The notes under the pieces are model-generated. The model saw only the letters and a list, made by a program, of their open reading frames with translations. It did not search any database and was not told the DNA's origin. From Gorsachius magnificus (lineage: Eukaryota > Chordata > Aves > Pelecaniformes > Ardeidae), in NCBI GenBank assembly GCA_034008185.1, contig CM067082.1, positions 11,578,984 through 11,642,983 on the forward strand: a DNA stretch of 64,000 nt. The letters run 5' to 3'. This document shows, in pieces, positions 13,834 through 25,165 of the stretch (position 1 is the first letter of the stretch; every line of letters starts with the position of its first letter). The position numbers and the translations under genes were made by a program.

Positions 13834-14110
13834 TCGGATTCGACACGTTTGCGGCAGATGCAACCCAGCAAGCCGTGCTGCCACGGCCGGGAGCTGCCCC
13901 GCCATCCCCCAGTCGCCGGCAGCTGCGGCGTGGGGCCGCACGGCTACGGACAGCCCGGGAACGCGGCCGGGAACGCGGCGGCCGCCCTGCGCCGGCGTCA
14001 CCTTTCACCCACATCTCCCGAGCCGCTTTCCCGATAAACGGCTATCTTGGAAAAACAAGCCCCGTCACGGCTGCTTGCTCCCAACAGGTCCTGGGATCGG
14101 AGTTGTGTCC
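13834..14110. promoter_or_regulatory. Orphan CpG island
   Basis: By eye I count nearly 40 CpG dinucleotides in about 270 bp, far above the flanks. The island includes CGCGGCCGGGAACGCGGCGG and an adjacent 11-bp direct repeat, GGGAACGCGGC. Such density in an otherwise CpG-poor region implies an unmethylated germline element, usually a promoter or alternative internal promoter. I see no convincing TATA box, start codon context or strong splice donor, so direction is unassigned. Frames of 113 to 218 codons in this block owe their length to GC content. Confidence 0.6.
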
Positions 14111-14482
14111 TCATAGGACACGGCGAGCTCCGGGTGGGGGGGGTGGGGGGGGACACCCAGTGTCTCCAAAGCCGTCCCCCCAGGCCAGGAGGACCATAGC
14201 AGGCTGTGGCAGGAAAAGGGAGCCCTTTCCCAAGCCCGTTCCCGTCGGCTCCTGCCGGCCAGGGCTCAGCCCCTCTCCACACGGGCTGCCTGCCCCCCAT
14301 GGTGTAAGCAAAAGCCCCGGCAACTTCAAGCAGAAGGCCGATGCCCCCTTCCCGAAAAGGGCCACCAGGGAATGGCACAGCAAGAGCATTGCTGGCGGTG
14401 CACCCACGTCCACCCAGGGCAAGAGCCCCAATGGCTTTTCCAGCTCCAGCCCCCTGGCAGCAAAACACAATGGACTCGGGAC
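14111..14482. other. GC-rich non-coding sequence between CpG island and CR1
   Basis: A G-run cluster, G5-8 tracts separated by single T residues, occupies 14132-14152 and could form a G-quadruplex. The remainder is moderately GC-rich with no recognised gene. Confidence 0.5.
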
Positions 14483-14881
14483 AAGTTGGGCTTATTCAGC
14501 CTGGAGAAGAGAAGGCTGCGGGGAGACCTGATTGCGGCCTTTCAGTGCCTAAAGGGGGCCTATAGGAAAGATGGGGACAATCTTTTTAGTAGGGCCAGCT
14601 GGGACAGGACAAGGGGTAATGGCTTTAAACTGAAGCAGGGTAGGTTTAGGCTGGATATCAGGAAGAAATTCTTTACAATGAGGGTGGTGAAACACTGGCA
14701 CAGGTTGCCCAGAGAGGTAGTGGAGGCCCCATCCCTGGAAACATTCAAGGTCAGGTTGGATGGGGCTCTGATCAACCCAATCTACTTGAAGACGTCCCTG
14801 CTCGCTGCAGGGGGGTTGGACTAGATGACCTCTAGGGGTCCCTTCCAACCCAAAACGTACTGTTATTCTATGATTCTATGA
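14483..14881 (+). mobile_element. CR1 LINE 3' fragment (ORF2 C-terminus plus 3' UTR)
   Basis: It starts in the conserved block GGGCTTATTCAGCCTGGAGA, runs through the CR1 ORF2 C-terminal coding remnant and ends with TTCTATGATTCTATGA, the octamer terminus. The 3' UTR core GGTCCCTTCCAACCC is present. About 400 bp are kept. A 150-codon open frame across it is the CR1 remnant, not a host gene, and carries diverged residues of the [18 protein letters not shown] block. Confidence 0.93.
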
Positions 14882-17800
14882 CCTTACAGCCAGCAACAGA
14901 CATCTGTGAGATCCAACTTAGGAGACTCACAGAGGAAAAACAGACCAGAATTGCATCAGCCTTTCAGAAATGTGCCAGAACTACCCTCACGAGGATATTC
15001 AGACCCTTATCTGATGTTGGCTCCACCAAAATACTCTCACTGCCTCCTGTGCTGGACCAGGCTGTTGGTGCCCGGTCGTAACCCAGCTTCACTCTCCTCC
15101 GCATCCTCTCCAGTGCCCAGCTGGTGCTGGTGCCCTCCTCCTCCTCCTCCTCAGCACATCCACCTCTTCCCAGCTAAGCTGACATGCTCACAGCATGGAC
15201 TTCTGAGCTACCAGAACTACTGAAGGCAGCCAGTGAGACATCAGAAAATTCAAGAAGCAGCTATGTTAACTGTTAGTTGCTATGGTTTTGGTCTGCCTAT
15301 CAGGGTTCACACTGATGGCCCATTTTTAATTTATTCTTTTATTTTGGTATCTATCTTTTTAAAGTCCTCCTATACACCTTGCAAGACATTCACATGCTGT
15401 CACTGTATACACATCACCATACCCAAAAAAATAAAAATTACCAGAGCCTTGATTATACAAAAAAAGCACAAAAACAAGGTGGGTTTTTTTCTTCCCTATG
15501 GGTAAACTGATACATCAAAGAAAAAGAACTTCACACAGCACAGCAGCAGGGCTGTGAACGTGAGACTGGCAGAAGAGTCAGGACTCCTTAGGAACATACT
15601 TTCAGGAAGAGAGTGGAAAGATCCTGGTAGATATTACCATTTTTTCCTACCTCAAAAGCAGCACAGATTAACAAAGATGATAAAAATGACCTGGAAACTA
15701 TACTGGAGTGCCTTGGCCTTGATTTTGATCTTGAAATAACCTGGCCCAAGCTCAAAAGTAATTTTTAATGTTTATTTTTAGAATGCATTACCTTCAAACC
15801 TCCAGAACAGTCCTTTAAATAGTTTGGCACGTTAGATACCTTTCCATTTTTTTCCACGAGGCTGAAAACACGATCTGTGAAGTCACATTTATCAAGAGAG
15901 ACTTGTCCATCATTGCTATCTCAGAAAGTACTTTTCCAAGGAAAGCAGTGTTCGTTTCACAGCAGATGCAGGCTTTCCCACCACCTACCGCCAGGGAACG
16001 CATCCTGTCGAAAGCCAGACATGCCAAAGCCAGCCTGCTCTTTCCACAGCTACGCCGAGGTTCTGGCCTTGAGTTGACGAAGCCCAGTGTAGCTGGTAAC
16101 TGCGATTCTCACCAACACGAGCCCAATCTGCCTAGGAACTCACCCTCTCAGGGCAATATTTTCTCACAGCTGCCAACCTTGGTCCACTTGGCTACTCAAG
16201 CTGGACGCAAAGGGCTTGTTGCAAGCAAGACCTAAGTATGTGCAGCAACTTTGAGCACGTCTTTATTTGAGGAGGTCTGTGCAACTCAGCCAGGTTTGGG
16301 AACATGCACAGCTGCTACACGGTTCCCCATGCAGTTCATATACCTGCACCACCACTAGTCAGGACCCAAAAAAGAAGGAAATTGCTGGTTTTCCTTGAAT
16401 GGGAACAGTCCCGTTGGCAGAGGTCTGCATGAACGTGCTCAAGCCAGTATGAGGACATCCTATCTTCCTGTCTTCTCATGAGCGTCCACAACCACGTAAA
16501 GCCATTGAAGACCACACGCAGGACTGGGAGGGATGGTGGGGTCTCTGACCCTAAGGCAGCAGAACGGAGCAGTGTAAATAGTCCCACTTGTGGGACACCA
16601 GGTGATGAGAGACCTTGTGATCCTCAACTGCCTTCACGTCACCACTTCCTGCCACCCTCCTCCTCCTCCGTGTGCCCCCTCAGAAAGGGACCTCTGTGAA
16701 ATTCTCTTCCAAATCCAAACCCTCCAGCATCCCCATGAACACGCAGAACCCGGAAGCCTGCAGCAGCTTATTGCATATTATTTTAAGTGGTTCAGTTGCA
16801 TTAATAAAGTCCTATTCATCAGGACGCCCTGAAGCATGTTAGGCCATAATCCCCAAAGATCACAGCCCGGAATATCTAAAGGGACCAGGAATAACTCTGA
16901 AGAATGTGAACCCTCCAGAGACTACGTGATGAGCCTTCCAGTGAAAGGGGTGGCTTTTAAACACAGGGACACGAGAATCACCAGACAGGATCAAAACCAG
17001 CCACCGCTCCTGCTCAGCATCCACTCTCCAACTTCAGATGTTCTGGAGAGCAGACCCATGCAGCTGGGAGGCTTGAGAGGACACTCCTGGCCGGCGCCCA
17101 CCACCAGCATGCACAAACAACTTGCTGCAGTCTCCAGCTTAATTAAATCAACAGTTTAAACTGATTTCTCAGCTGCAACTGGTAGCAGCTGAGACGGTTC
17201 CCCTTCTGCTGCCCATGGCAAGCCCGGTGGCCTCCAGGAAGCAGAGCAGACAGCTGACAGAGATGACAACATCTCCTACCACGGCAGTTGCATCGCTGAG
17301 AGACCACCTGCCACAACCCCTAGAGGTCCACTTAACCACAGGGTCACTGCTTAAACCACCCATGTATTTCCATGTAGATATATATATATATATATATATT
17401 TTACCTCAGATAGCCGCCTTCTTGTGGTTTTCCCCCATCAGACCTATTCTGAATCTCACCGGGGTATAACTTCGTGTCTGGCAGCAGAGGAGGGTGCTGA
17501 CTCCCTAGCCCAGGTGAGTCGAAGTGAGACAGCTCAGGCAATTGCAACCCGCCGCTCTCCACGTCACCCCTCCTCCTAGAGGAGATAACAGACCACCACC
17601 AGCAACCCACTTCGGGTGACTTTAATACGCCAGGTTACAAGGTATGACGATGCCTGAGCTGTTTCACATGGTGGTCTCCATTCCCACGTCTCCCCAAGCA
17701 AACTCCGGAGAAGGGCAGCCCAGGTGGCTGGACCTACGAGTGCTTCAGCCACCCCAGCTGAACCACCTGCAAGTCAAAACCTTGCGTATTATGTCACCGC

Positions 17801-19606
17801 GGTTATGTACATCCTGACCTCAACTCCACTGCAGACTCTCCGATGTGGTAGCCCAGGTACTGGCTCTACTGAGATGAGCTCCCATGATCATGTCATACCT
17901 ACAGCCCTCCGTAAAGGCAGAGCCACCCGGCGCGCTGGGTGTACGCCTGGTTTCAGGGAGTCACGGAGGCAAAGCACCAGGGCTTGCGAATGGTCCTTCC
18001 CACCGCCAAGACTGAGAGATAATAAAAGCTGGATGAAGAAATGAGGGGAAAAATAAGACACCCGCACCATCACATTGTGGTTCATTTATTGTTTCAAACA
18101 GCTGCAGCAGAAATTCTGTTTCTGGTTTTGTTGTCTTTGGGTTTTTTTTTCCCTTCCCTTCCACACAAATGAAATGAAGCACGGAAAGCACCGGCTGTTC
18201 TGCACCGACTGCTCGCTCCTAAGGGCCAGAGAGGGAGATGGACCCCAAATTACAACCGCCACAAGTACAACTGGATAGATAAAGCTCTTGGAGAGCAAAA
18301 GCCCTTATTTACGGCAGAGTACCCTTCTACTTCAAACCGCACGGCTGCAAAAGGCATCTTTGTCCACCTACAGCAGGGACTTGTCCTGGCTTCATTGCCT
18401 GAGTAGCAGGAGTTGTAATAACCCCACAGCGCAGAGGAGGACCTGTTGAAAGCCAGGTGAACCATGACAATGTTTAAAAGCTTTGGTGTTTCACTTCACC
18501 TGCTGTGACCCACATTTAAAAAGATGCAAATAGTTTAAACAAAGAACTGAAGCACCCAAAGTCTGCAGAAAATTGGAAGTAGAAATTTCATCTCAGCAGC
18601 AGAAAGTCTATTATGAACAAAATCATCACAGAATTACAACTGTATCTTCTTAGTCACTAGTGCCACAGGTATAACCAAAAATAACTATGCCATCATATTA
18701 CACGTACTTTTTATACCCCATATTGCCAAACGATCCTGGTAAAGAAGACTCAGTCATGAAAAATAAACAGCTTTCACTGATGCTCCTTCAAGGTACTGCA
18801 CACCTTTCTCCAAAGACACCAAGCTTGGGGCTTGGTGCCAGAGTTGGGCAAAGGTTGGTTTTAGTTAAGACTGGTCCCGCTAGAAATGTCATCACTCTCT
18901 GCAAGTGGGCTGGGATCGAACCCCCCACTTCTCCAAGCATGAGGCATCCAAACTAAGATGACCAACATCACACATGGCTGTTGCCAAAGAGAGAACCAGG
19001 ACCGCCGGCGCAGCAGGGCTTCAAGGGCAACACCATTCTGCCGAATGCCAGAGAGCAAAGTATTTCTGGTAGATCTACAGAAGATGTAAGGCTACAGGGG
19101 TAAGAGCAGGATGCCCTGCCTCCGCGGTGCTGTGTCCCAGCTGGGAGCTTACGTTCCAGAAGGACACATTTGAACAGAGCCCACTGGAGGAGGGCACTGC
19201 CAGGAGCGGGCAGGGAATGACGAGCCCCGCTCAGATGAGAGGACAGAGCGAGCTGACCCGTGTTGGACCTGCACAGCTCCGAGATGGTGAGACTGCCATC
19301 CACGCCACAGGAAGTGTGATTTAAGCTGAAGGACAACATTGGCACATGAACAAATGAGAATCAGCTGGCTAGGAACGACTTCAGGCTGGAGCAAGGAGGT
19401 CCCTACCCATGTCCAGCTCTGGATGCCTTCCAGCAGTAGTGGGGCAGGCAGCCCAATCAGTCTTAAGATGCCACTTGATAAGTTTATTAATGAGATTATA
19501 CCCCTTGGCTGCTCGTGAGGGTAAGGAAGAGACCTTCATGATGCCGTCAGCATTAGGCACTCTTATGTTCCTCCTCTCATTAGCAGCACTTCTTAACTGG
19601 CTGCTA
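14882..19606. other. Unique non-coding sequence
   Basis: About 4.7 kb without a supported gene. It holds an (AT)11 microsatellite at 17378-17399 (listed separately) and a tRNA B-box-like string on the minus strand near 18912-18922 without a matching A box. Open frames reach about 125 codons and none has a recognisable domain. Confidence 0.55.
17378..17399. repeat. (AT)11 microsatellite
   Basis: An uninterrupted 22-bp AT dinucleotide run, a likely length-polymorphic locus. Confidence 0.97.
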
Positions 19607-20728
19607 GCCCGGCTAGCTCAGTCGGTAGAGCATGGGACTTGAGGTACACATCGGACTTCCCCATCCTTCCGCATCACCCACCAAGTAGAGCCAGATCCTT
19701 GAGCAAAAGCAATCCCACGGATGGGTTTGCCTTTACCTGAGGCAGGAGTAACCCAGACTGTCTTCCCTAGCATATTTTTTACATGCACTACCGGGACTTT
19801 ATCCCCTTCTACAGTACGTAAGAGGTTTGATTGGGCAGGGCCAGCTCGGTTGGCAGATCCTCTAGCGTTGACTAACCAGGTAGCTTTTGCTAAATGTGTA
19901 TCCCAATGTTTGAATGTTCCTCCACCCATTGCTTTCAGTGTAGTCTTTAACAGTCCATTGTATTGTTCAATTTTCCCAGAGGCTGGTGCATGATAGGGGA
20001 TGTGATAGACCCACTCAATGCCATGCTCTTTGGCCCATTTGTCTATGAGGCTGTTTCAGAAATGAGTTCCGTTGTCTGACTCAATTCTTTCTGGGGTGCC
20101 ATGCCGCCATAGGACTTGTTTTTCAAGGCCTAGGATAGTGTTCCGGGCAGTGGCATGGGGCACAGGGTATGTTTCCAACCATCCAGTGGTCGCTTCCACC
20201 ATGGTGAGCACATAGCGCTTGCCATGGCGGGTTTGTGGGAGTGTGATATAATCAATCTGCCAAGCCTCTCCATATTTGTATTTCAGCCACCGTCCTCCAT
20301 ACCAGAGAGGCTTTAACCACTTGGCTTGTTTGATCGCAGCACATGTTTCACATTCATGGATAACCTGTGCAATAGCATCCATAGTTAAGTCCACCCCTCG
20401 ATCACGAGCCCATCTATATGTTGCATCTCTTCCTTGATGGCCTGAGGTATCATGGGCCCACCGAGCTAGAAACAATTCACCCTTATGTTGCCAGTCCAGA
20501 TCCACCTGAGCCACTTCAATCTTAGCAGCCTGATCTGCCTGCTGGTTGTTTTGATGTTCTTCAGAGGCTCGACTCTTGGGTACATGAGCATCTACATGAC
20601 GTATCTTTACAACCAGGTTCTCTACCTGGGCAGCAATATCTTGCCACAATGCGGCTGCCCAGATGGGTTTGCCCCTGCGCTGCCAGTTGTTCTGCTTCCA
20701 TTGCTGCAACCACCCCCACAGGGTGCTA
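19602..20728. mobile_element. Chimeric retro-insertion: tRNA-Lys 5' half joined to antisense ERV pol
   Basis: The plus strand carries the first 33 nt of a tRNA-Lys(CTT) at 19607-19639, followed at once by ERV pol in antisense up to about 20723. At the join the two sources share two or three bases (AG or AAG on the minus strand), a micro-homology typical of reverse-transcriptase template switching. The pentamer TGCTA occurs at 19602-19606 and at 20724-20728, which would be a 5-bp target duplication of ERVL type if the pol homology stops at 20723. That end is uncertain, because the RNase H frame stays open for some codons beyond it. The element lacks LTRs, gag, protease, most of RT and env. Confidence 0.55.
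19607..19639 (+). ncRNA. tRNA-Lys(CTT) 5'-half fragment (not a functional tRNA gene)
   Basis: These 33 bases agree with the vertebrate tRNA-Lys(CTT) 5' half as I know it: acceptor strand GCCCGGC, A box TAGCTCAGTCGG (19614-19625), D arm and the 5' side of the anticodon stem TGGGA. The fragment stops at U33, just before the anticodon, at the position where angiogenin-type cleavage makes tRNA halves. The bases CGGC-TAGC at 7-8 and GGG at 28-30 separate it from tRNA-Lys(TTT). There is no anticodon, T arm or 3' acceptor strand, so it cannot encode a tRNA. Confidence 0.85.
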
Positions 20729-20735
20729 CGATAAA
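19618..20735 (-). pseudogene. ERVL-like pol remnant: RNase H C-terminus and integrase with one nonsense codon
   Basis: The minus-strand frame is open from about 20751 to 20059, has a TGA stop at 20056-20058, and continues in the same frame to a stop at 19618-19620. The last dozen codons already lie in the tRNA-derived part. Counting the codon at 20707-20709 as residue 1, the RNase H end shows HVDAH (38-42) and the final catalytic Asp at 59. The integrase zinc module has His86, His91, Cys120 and Cys123. The catalytic core has Asp153, Asp212 and, beyond the stop, a Glu at 248 (codon 19966-19968), giving the D-x35-E spacing. The stop could come from CpG decay of an Arg codon. The 5' part of pol, gag, the LTRs and env are absent, so this is a dead fragment. 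Confidence 0.85.
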
Positions 20736-23197
20736 TCCCATATAATCTTCTCTATCTGCCTATGCTTTAAGAGTGAGGTTGTCCCCACCACCTCCCAGCA
20801 TGTCTCCATCCCACTGCCCAGCAGCCTACAGCAGACGCTCTGGTTTCTTATCCCCCAAATACTTCCATCGCTTTTTCGGCATGCCTTTGGAGATTACTGC
20901 TCAGTGTTCTTCTAAGCCATTTGTTTTCAAAGGCACTCAGGTACTTTGCCTGTACCTTTGATAGGTTTCCAGCTTCCAGATCCATATGTTTAGATAAAAA
21001 TTACTTTCAAGTCCAAGATTCATAGTTTAGCCTTTCAGCTGCAGATTTTCAATGACCAAAATCTCAGTTAAGCCAGTAAATGCAGCTGCTGCCTTGCCAA
21101 TGTGTGACACCATTTCCTTCTGGGCATCCCCAGTGGCTTCAATACAACTACTGGGATACGCAACTGGATTAATTTATTGTATTCCAGTGCCTTCTAACGT
21201 AAGGCTTGACTCGGGAGCAGCGAGGGGTTTTGTGAGACCAGTTGGTTTGTACCCGCCAGGGTGCTGCCTCCTCCCTAGGAGGCTGAGAGGTCTCTACTTC
21301 GTCTGCGGAGCGGTCCCATGGGCTCCACGGCGTGCAGTGAACTCAGGACCCTGGGTTTGCCTTCAAACTCTCAGCTAAGCGAAGGGGAAAGCCCGACTGT
21401 ATACAGGCATGGCTGCAGCATGGGCTTTACCTAGGCTAAATTATACCTTATTGGCACGGAGGGCACCGGGGAAAAGCTGAGCACAGGTTCTCCAGCCTCC
21501 ATAAAGCATGGGCGCAACCAGCTGGGGACAAATCTGAAGCCACCCCAGCACAGTAAACCACAGGGGACATCCCCTAAAACTCTCCAGCCGTAGCTGCTCA
21601 GGAATAACCAGGAGGTTTACTTTTCATCCAGATTAAGGTAGCGCCCGAGTTTGCTCTGGAATAGAACAAGCCTGAGTTTAGACAGGCCTTGCTGTGCAGG
21701 ACCGGGCTGTCCCAGGCGCTGGCGGCCAGGTGCCAATCTCTTGGAGGAGCTCCACCATCCGCAAAACCTCAGCTAGCACGAAGCCTCCCCACCCTTCAGG
21801 ACAAGAAACTACAGCTACCAACAGCCCCAAGCTGCTGAGGATTACTTCACATTTGGACAACCGTTTGCAAGCGAGGAGCCCTGTGAAAGCACCAGGAATT
21901 ATGCAAATACAAAGCAAAGAGGAAACGTCGGCATCTCATACAAGTTTGCCCTCATTCTATCAAAGCCTCGCAGTGGTAACGCGTTCCCCCCCCAGTAAAG
22001 CTGTTGGGATCGTGTCACCTGCTTTAATGCGCCCGTCTTTAGCCTCTTCTGCGTGCCAGGAGTCCATTAATTTAATTAGTATCTCCATTTTGGTTAGATT
22101 TAGTATAAGGGGAGAGGATGTTTGCAAAGAGAATCCACTTATGAGAAGTTGCAAAGCGTCCCCTCCCCTTGCAAAAATCCCCTCCCCTTATTCAGGCCCT
22201 GGCCCAGGCTCAGCTGGATGCATATTTATTTAAAACATCACCTCCCTCCCTACCTGCTCATATGCCAGGGGTTGCTACCGTCACAGCACCACGGGTGGCA
22301 TCACTTGAGCAGGCAGGCTGGGGGACCCATCCTGCCTTAAGGTGCTGGATTTGACTGGGGAAAGGTCCCATTCGAAGAGCACTTCTTCCATTGCTGCAAG
22401 TTACATGGCTAAAAAAAAAAAAAAATTAAAAAAAAATAATAATTAAATGCCAAATCACTGAAGGTTTTTCATACAAGGAAATGCTTTAGTATTGAAAAGC
22501 TACAAATTTCACCGTACTATCCAAAGACTTCCTTCCCCCCTTAAATCTCATACACACAGGGGAAGAAAAAAAGTAACCCGTACCCAGAGACTTGCAAATT
22601 CCCCATCCTCACACCAAAGGCATATTAACTCCTTTCCACAGACAAGAAACCAAGGCATCTCACATTTGCCTTGGCTTGATCCGTACTTAAAATGTGCCAG
22701 GAGCCGGTAAAATTATGAAAATTAAAAGAAAATCCAGAATACACCCACAGCCCCAGCCAGCGTAGTTATGCCGACAAAATGCAATCCATTTAGAAACAGC
22801 TCTGTGGAGGCAGAGGGGACGGAAAATGAGAAAAAGCCTTTTTTAATTTTTTTGCTGAAGCAGCTTACTTCTTTGTGGGAGGCGGTTTCGGCGGCGGGGG
22901 AGCAGGCACCCTCACCTGCTAGAGGTGACATCTGCATCACCCAAACATGCAGTGCCCCCCAAAACCTCCTTTCCTAACAGGAAGGCAGCAAATGCGATTA
23001 GGGAACTGAAAAATAACCTTAGACAAGGAAAAAAAAAACCAACCCAAACAATCTATAAACTCCATGCTCCACTGCTCCATCAGAGCAGTTTTAGGTGTAG
23101 GAAACCCAAGGGGCCATGAAACTCAGATCCAGCACCAGGAACTCTGAGCTGCCGCTCCTGGAGCAGGATGCTACCCGCTTTTCTCCGGGGAGGAACA
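20736..23197. other. Unique non-coding sequence
   Basis: No gene was recognised. A 179-codon plus-strand frame at 21694-22233 has no domain and overlaps open frames on the other strand. A/T-rich tracts lie at 22410-22445 and a CCCCTCCCCTT direct repeat at about 22160-22190. Confidence 0.55.
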
Positions 23198-23259
23198 ATT
23201 TATCCTATCACCAATACCTGTAATAATGATTTATCCTATCACCAATACCTGTAATAATG
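23198..23259. repeat. Two-copy tandem duplication, 31-bp unit, identical copies
   Basis: Copies at 23198-23228 and 23229-23259 are identical as read, each beginning ATTTATCCTATCACCAATAC. Identity between adjacent copies suggests a very recent duplication, or an assembly artefact to be excluded with reads. Confidence 0.95.
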
Positions 23260-23541
23260 AAAAATGAATTAAGGGCGTTGTAAGGCAGAAAGAACAGCCT
23301 CGTATGCCGAAGAAACACTTTGCTCGCTGGAATTTAAATCACCCACACCTCTTCTGTATGGGTGTGCAAGTATGGGTGTGCATCTGTGCACTAAGTTTTC
23401 AATTCCGTATGCTTCAAGCAAAGGAAATACTCAAAAATATTTTTACATGCATATGGAGTCTAAAACAGCAGCTCATATTAGTACTATAACGTAATTAATG
23501 TCACTTAGTTACTTCATCCAGGAAATCAGTCTAATGAGTTG

Positions 23542-23742
23542 GAATCATAGAATCATACAATCACTTTGGCTGGAAAAGACCTTTAAGATCATCGAGTCCA
23601 ACCGTTAAGCTAGCACTGACATCCCACCACTAAACCATGTCCCTAAGCAGCTCATCTATCCGTCTTTTAAATACCTCCAGGGATGGGGACTCGACCACCT
23701 CCCTGGGCAGCCCATTCCAGAGCCTGACAACCCTTTCTGTTA
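23542..23742 (-). mobile_element. CR1 LINE 3'-end fragment
   Basis: The plus strand begins GAATCATAGAATCATACAAT, the octamer terminus in antisense. It continues with the 3' UTR signature GGAAAAGACCTTTAAGATC and then the antisense of the last CR1 ORF2 codons (AAATACCTCCAGGGATGGGG, CCCTGGGCAGCCCATTCCAG). Homology is lost after CTTTCTGTTAG. About 200 bp remain. The encoded tail corresponds to the [24 protein letters not shown] end of ORF2. Confidence 0.93.
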
Positions 23743-24904
23743 GAACAACAAGACAGCCAAACTTGGCTCCCAGGGCAGAAGCTGCCCTTTCTGGGTGGAC
23801 CAGCTCTGCCACCCACAACTTACCCCCCCGCAACCACCATGGTCTTTGGGGACGTCCGCTGCCTCTCAACACCGCAGCCCTTGCTAAAGGCTCCGGTCCC
23901 GGGGACTCAGTTCACCGCTCCACCCCCGGCCCTGCCGCGGTGCAAGCAAAGGGCGAGGGGCAGGTATATTTTATTACATGAGTATTGGTTTTACACGCGT
24001 CTTTCGGGGAGGGAGACCGAATCGAAATCAATTTAGGTATCACAGCACCGTCTGAACCTGAAAGCGCAATGCAAGCTGGCTGACAGAATAAAATGCCAAA
24101 AATGCAATGCAAGCGGCTGACAGAATAAAATGCCAAAAATCAGATGCCCTGTAAAAAATACATAGGGGCCGCAGGGTCTTAGGCTCAGGTAGCTGTAGGA
24201 ACATCTCGGGGAGATGACAGCTAGTTCACTTCGGAGTATTTATATCACCGGGCTGTGGGTGCTGGGCAGCCATCACCCTGCTAAACCCCCTCTGTAAATC
24301 ATTTTGACGTGCCCAAAGAGCAGGTGCTGGTTGCAAAACGGGGGTATTTCAGGGGTGCCCATGTCGTCCCCCCCCGCTGCCCGGTGGTGGCAGAGCAGCA
24401 GGGGCACAAACAGCTGCCGGCCATGTCCCCCCCACCCTGCCCACCCCACAGCCGCTGGCATTTGGGGGTTTTGAGGAGGGGGAGCGGTGCCTGGCCGGTG
24501 GGTGGGGGGGTTTGCAGGGCTCGGACTCCGGGGGGGACACCATGCTCAGGCAAGCCACAGAGACGAGGAGGGGGGAGACAGGGCAGCATTCCTCATGGAT
24601 GAAACTGCAGAGAAAGGGCTCTCGCTGCTTCCCCGCGCATTAGTCAGCACGCAGGAACACACACACAAAAAAAAAAAAAAAAACCACAAAGCAAATCTGT
24701 TCTACAGTATTAGGGATTATGACTCAGAGATAGTTTTTGTCCTCACCCCTGTAATTCATCCGGTGCAGCCTCATGGCTTGAATTCAGAGCAGTCTCACCG
24801 TTTGGGGCTCCCTCTACCCAAAATCCCACCAAATAACTGCCCTTTGCAGTCACCTTTGTCAGCAGTGAAGAATTCAGGGTTGTTTTTTTTCCCTCTTTCC
24901 CCAC
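23743..24904. other. Unique, partly GC-rich non-coding sequence
   Basis: Poly-C and poly-G runs lie at 24369-24376 and 24505-24512 and an A17 run at 24667-24683. A 278-codon plus-strand frame at 24487-25323 crosses the A run, which it reads as a lysine run, and has no domain. I treat it as a GC-driven chance frame. Confidence 0.5.
24066..24140. repeat. Two-copy tandem duplication, 37/38-bp unit
   Basis: Copies at 24066-24103 and 24104-24140 share GCAATGCAAGC and GGCTGACAGAATAAAATGCC. They differ by a single extra T in the first copy. Each carries an AATAAA hexamer. Confidence 0.93.
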
Positions 24905-25165
24905 CGAAGCGGGGGCCGGAGGGGGCGAGCGCTGCCCGCCAGAACCAGGCACCCGTACGGACGCTCAGCACCAATAAAGCCAGCACGGCCCCGTGGGAGC
25001 CGTGTGACCGGACGCAGGCGCAGCCCAAAAGGGAGATAAATGGGATATTATCCATGGCACAAGGGACGGCTGGCTGCAAAGTGCCTCCGGGAGGCGCGGC
25101 GGAGAACACCGGGAGGGGGGTGCAGCTTCGGAGAGGCAGCAGTCGCTTGTGGGCGACGCGAAGCA
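24905..25165. promoter_or_regulatory. Minor CpG cluster, possible weak CpG island
   Basis: Roughly 27 CpGs fall in about 260 bp, including CGGGGGCCGGAGGGGGCGAG and GAGGCGCGGCGGAG, well above the surroundings. There is no TATA box, no strong donor and no domain-bearing frame. It could be an intronic regulatory island or simply GC-rich DNA. Confidence 0.4.

Noticed and set aside
13875..14531. 218-codon plus-strand frame
   Set aside because: It spans the orphan CpG island, a G-run and the start of a CR1, so it is a composite chance frame.
18905..18930. B-box-like GGTTCGATCCC on the minus strand, possible tRNA or SINE
   Set aside because: There is no A box at the expected distance, the T stem pairs poorly, and there is no cloverleaf or tail.
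20728..20745. TAAATCCCA near 20732 as the missing 3' half of the tRNA-Lys, which would mean the ERV interrupted a tRNA gene
   Set aside because: Only nine bases resemble the anticodon-stem region. The variable loop, T arm (GTTCGAG) and acceptor strand do not follow, so it looks like coincidence.
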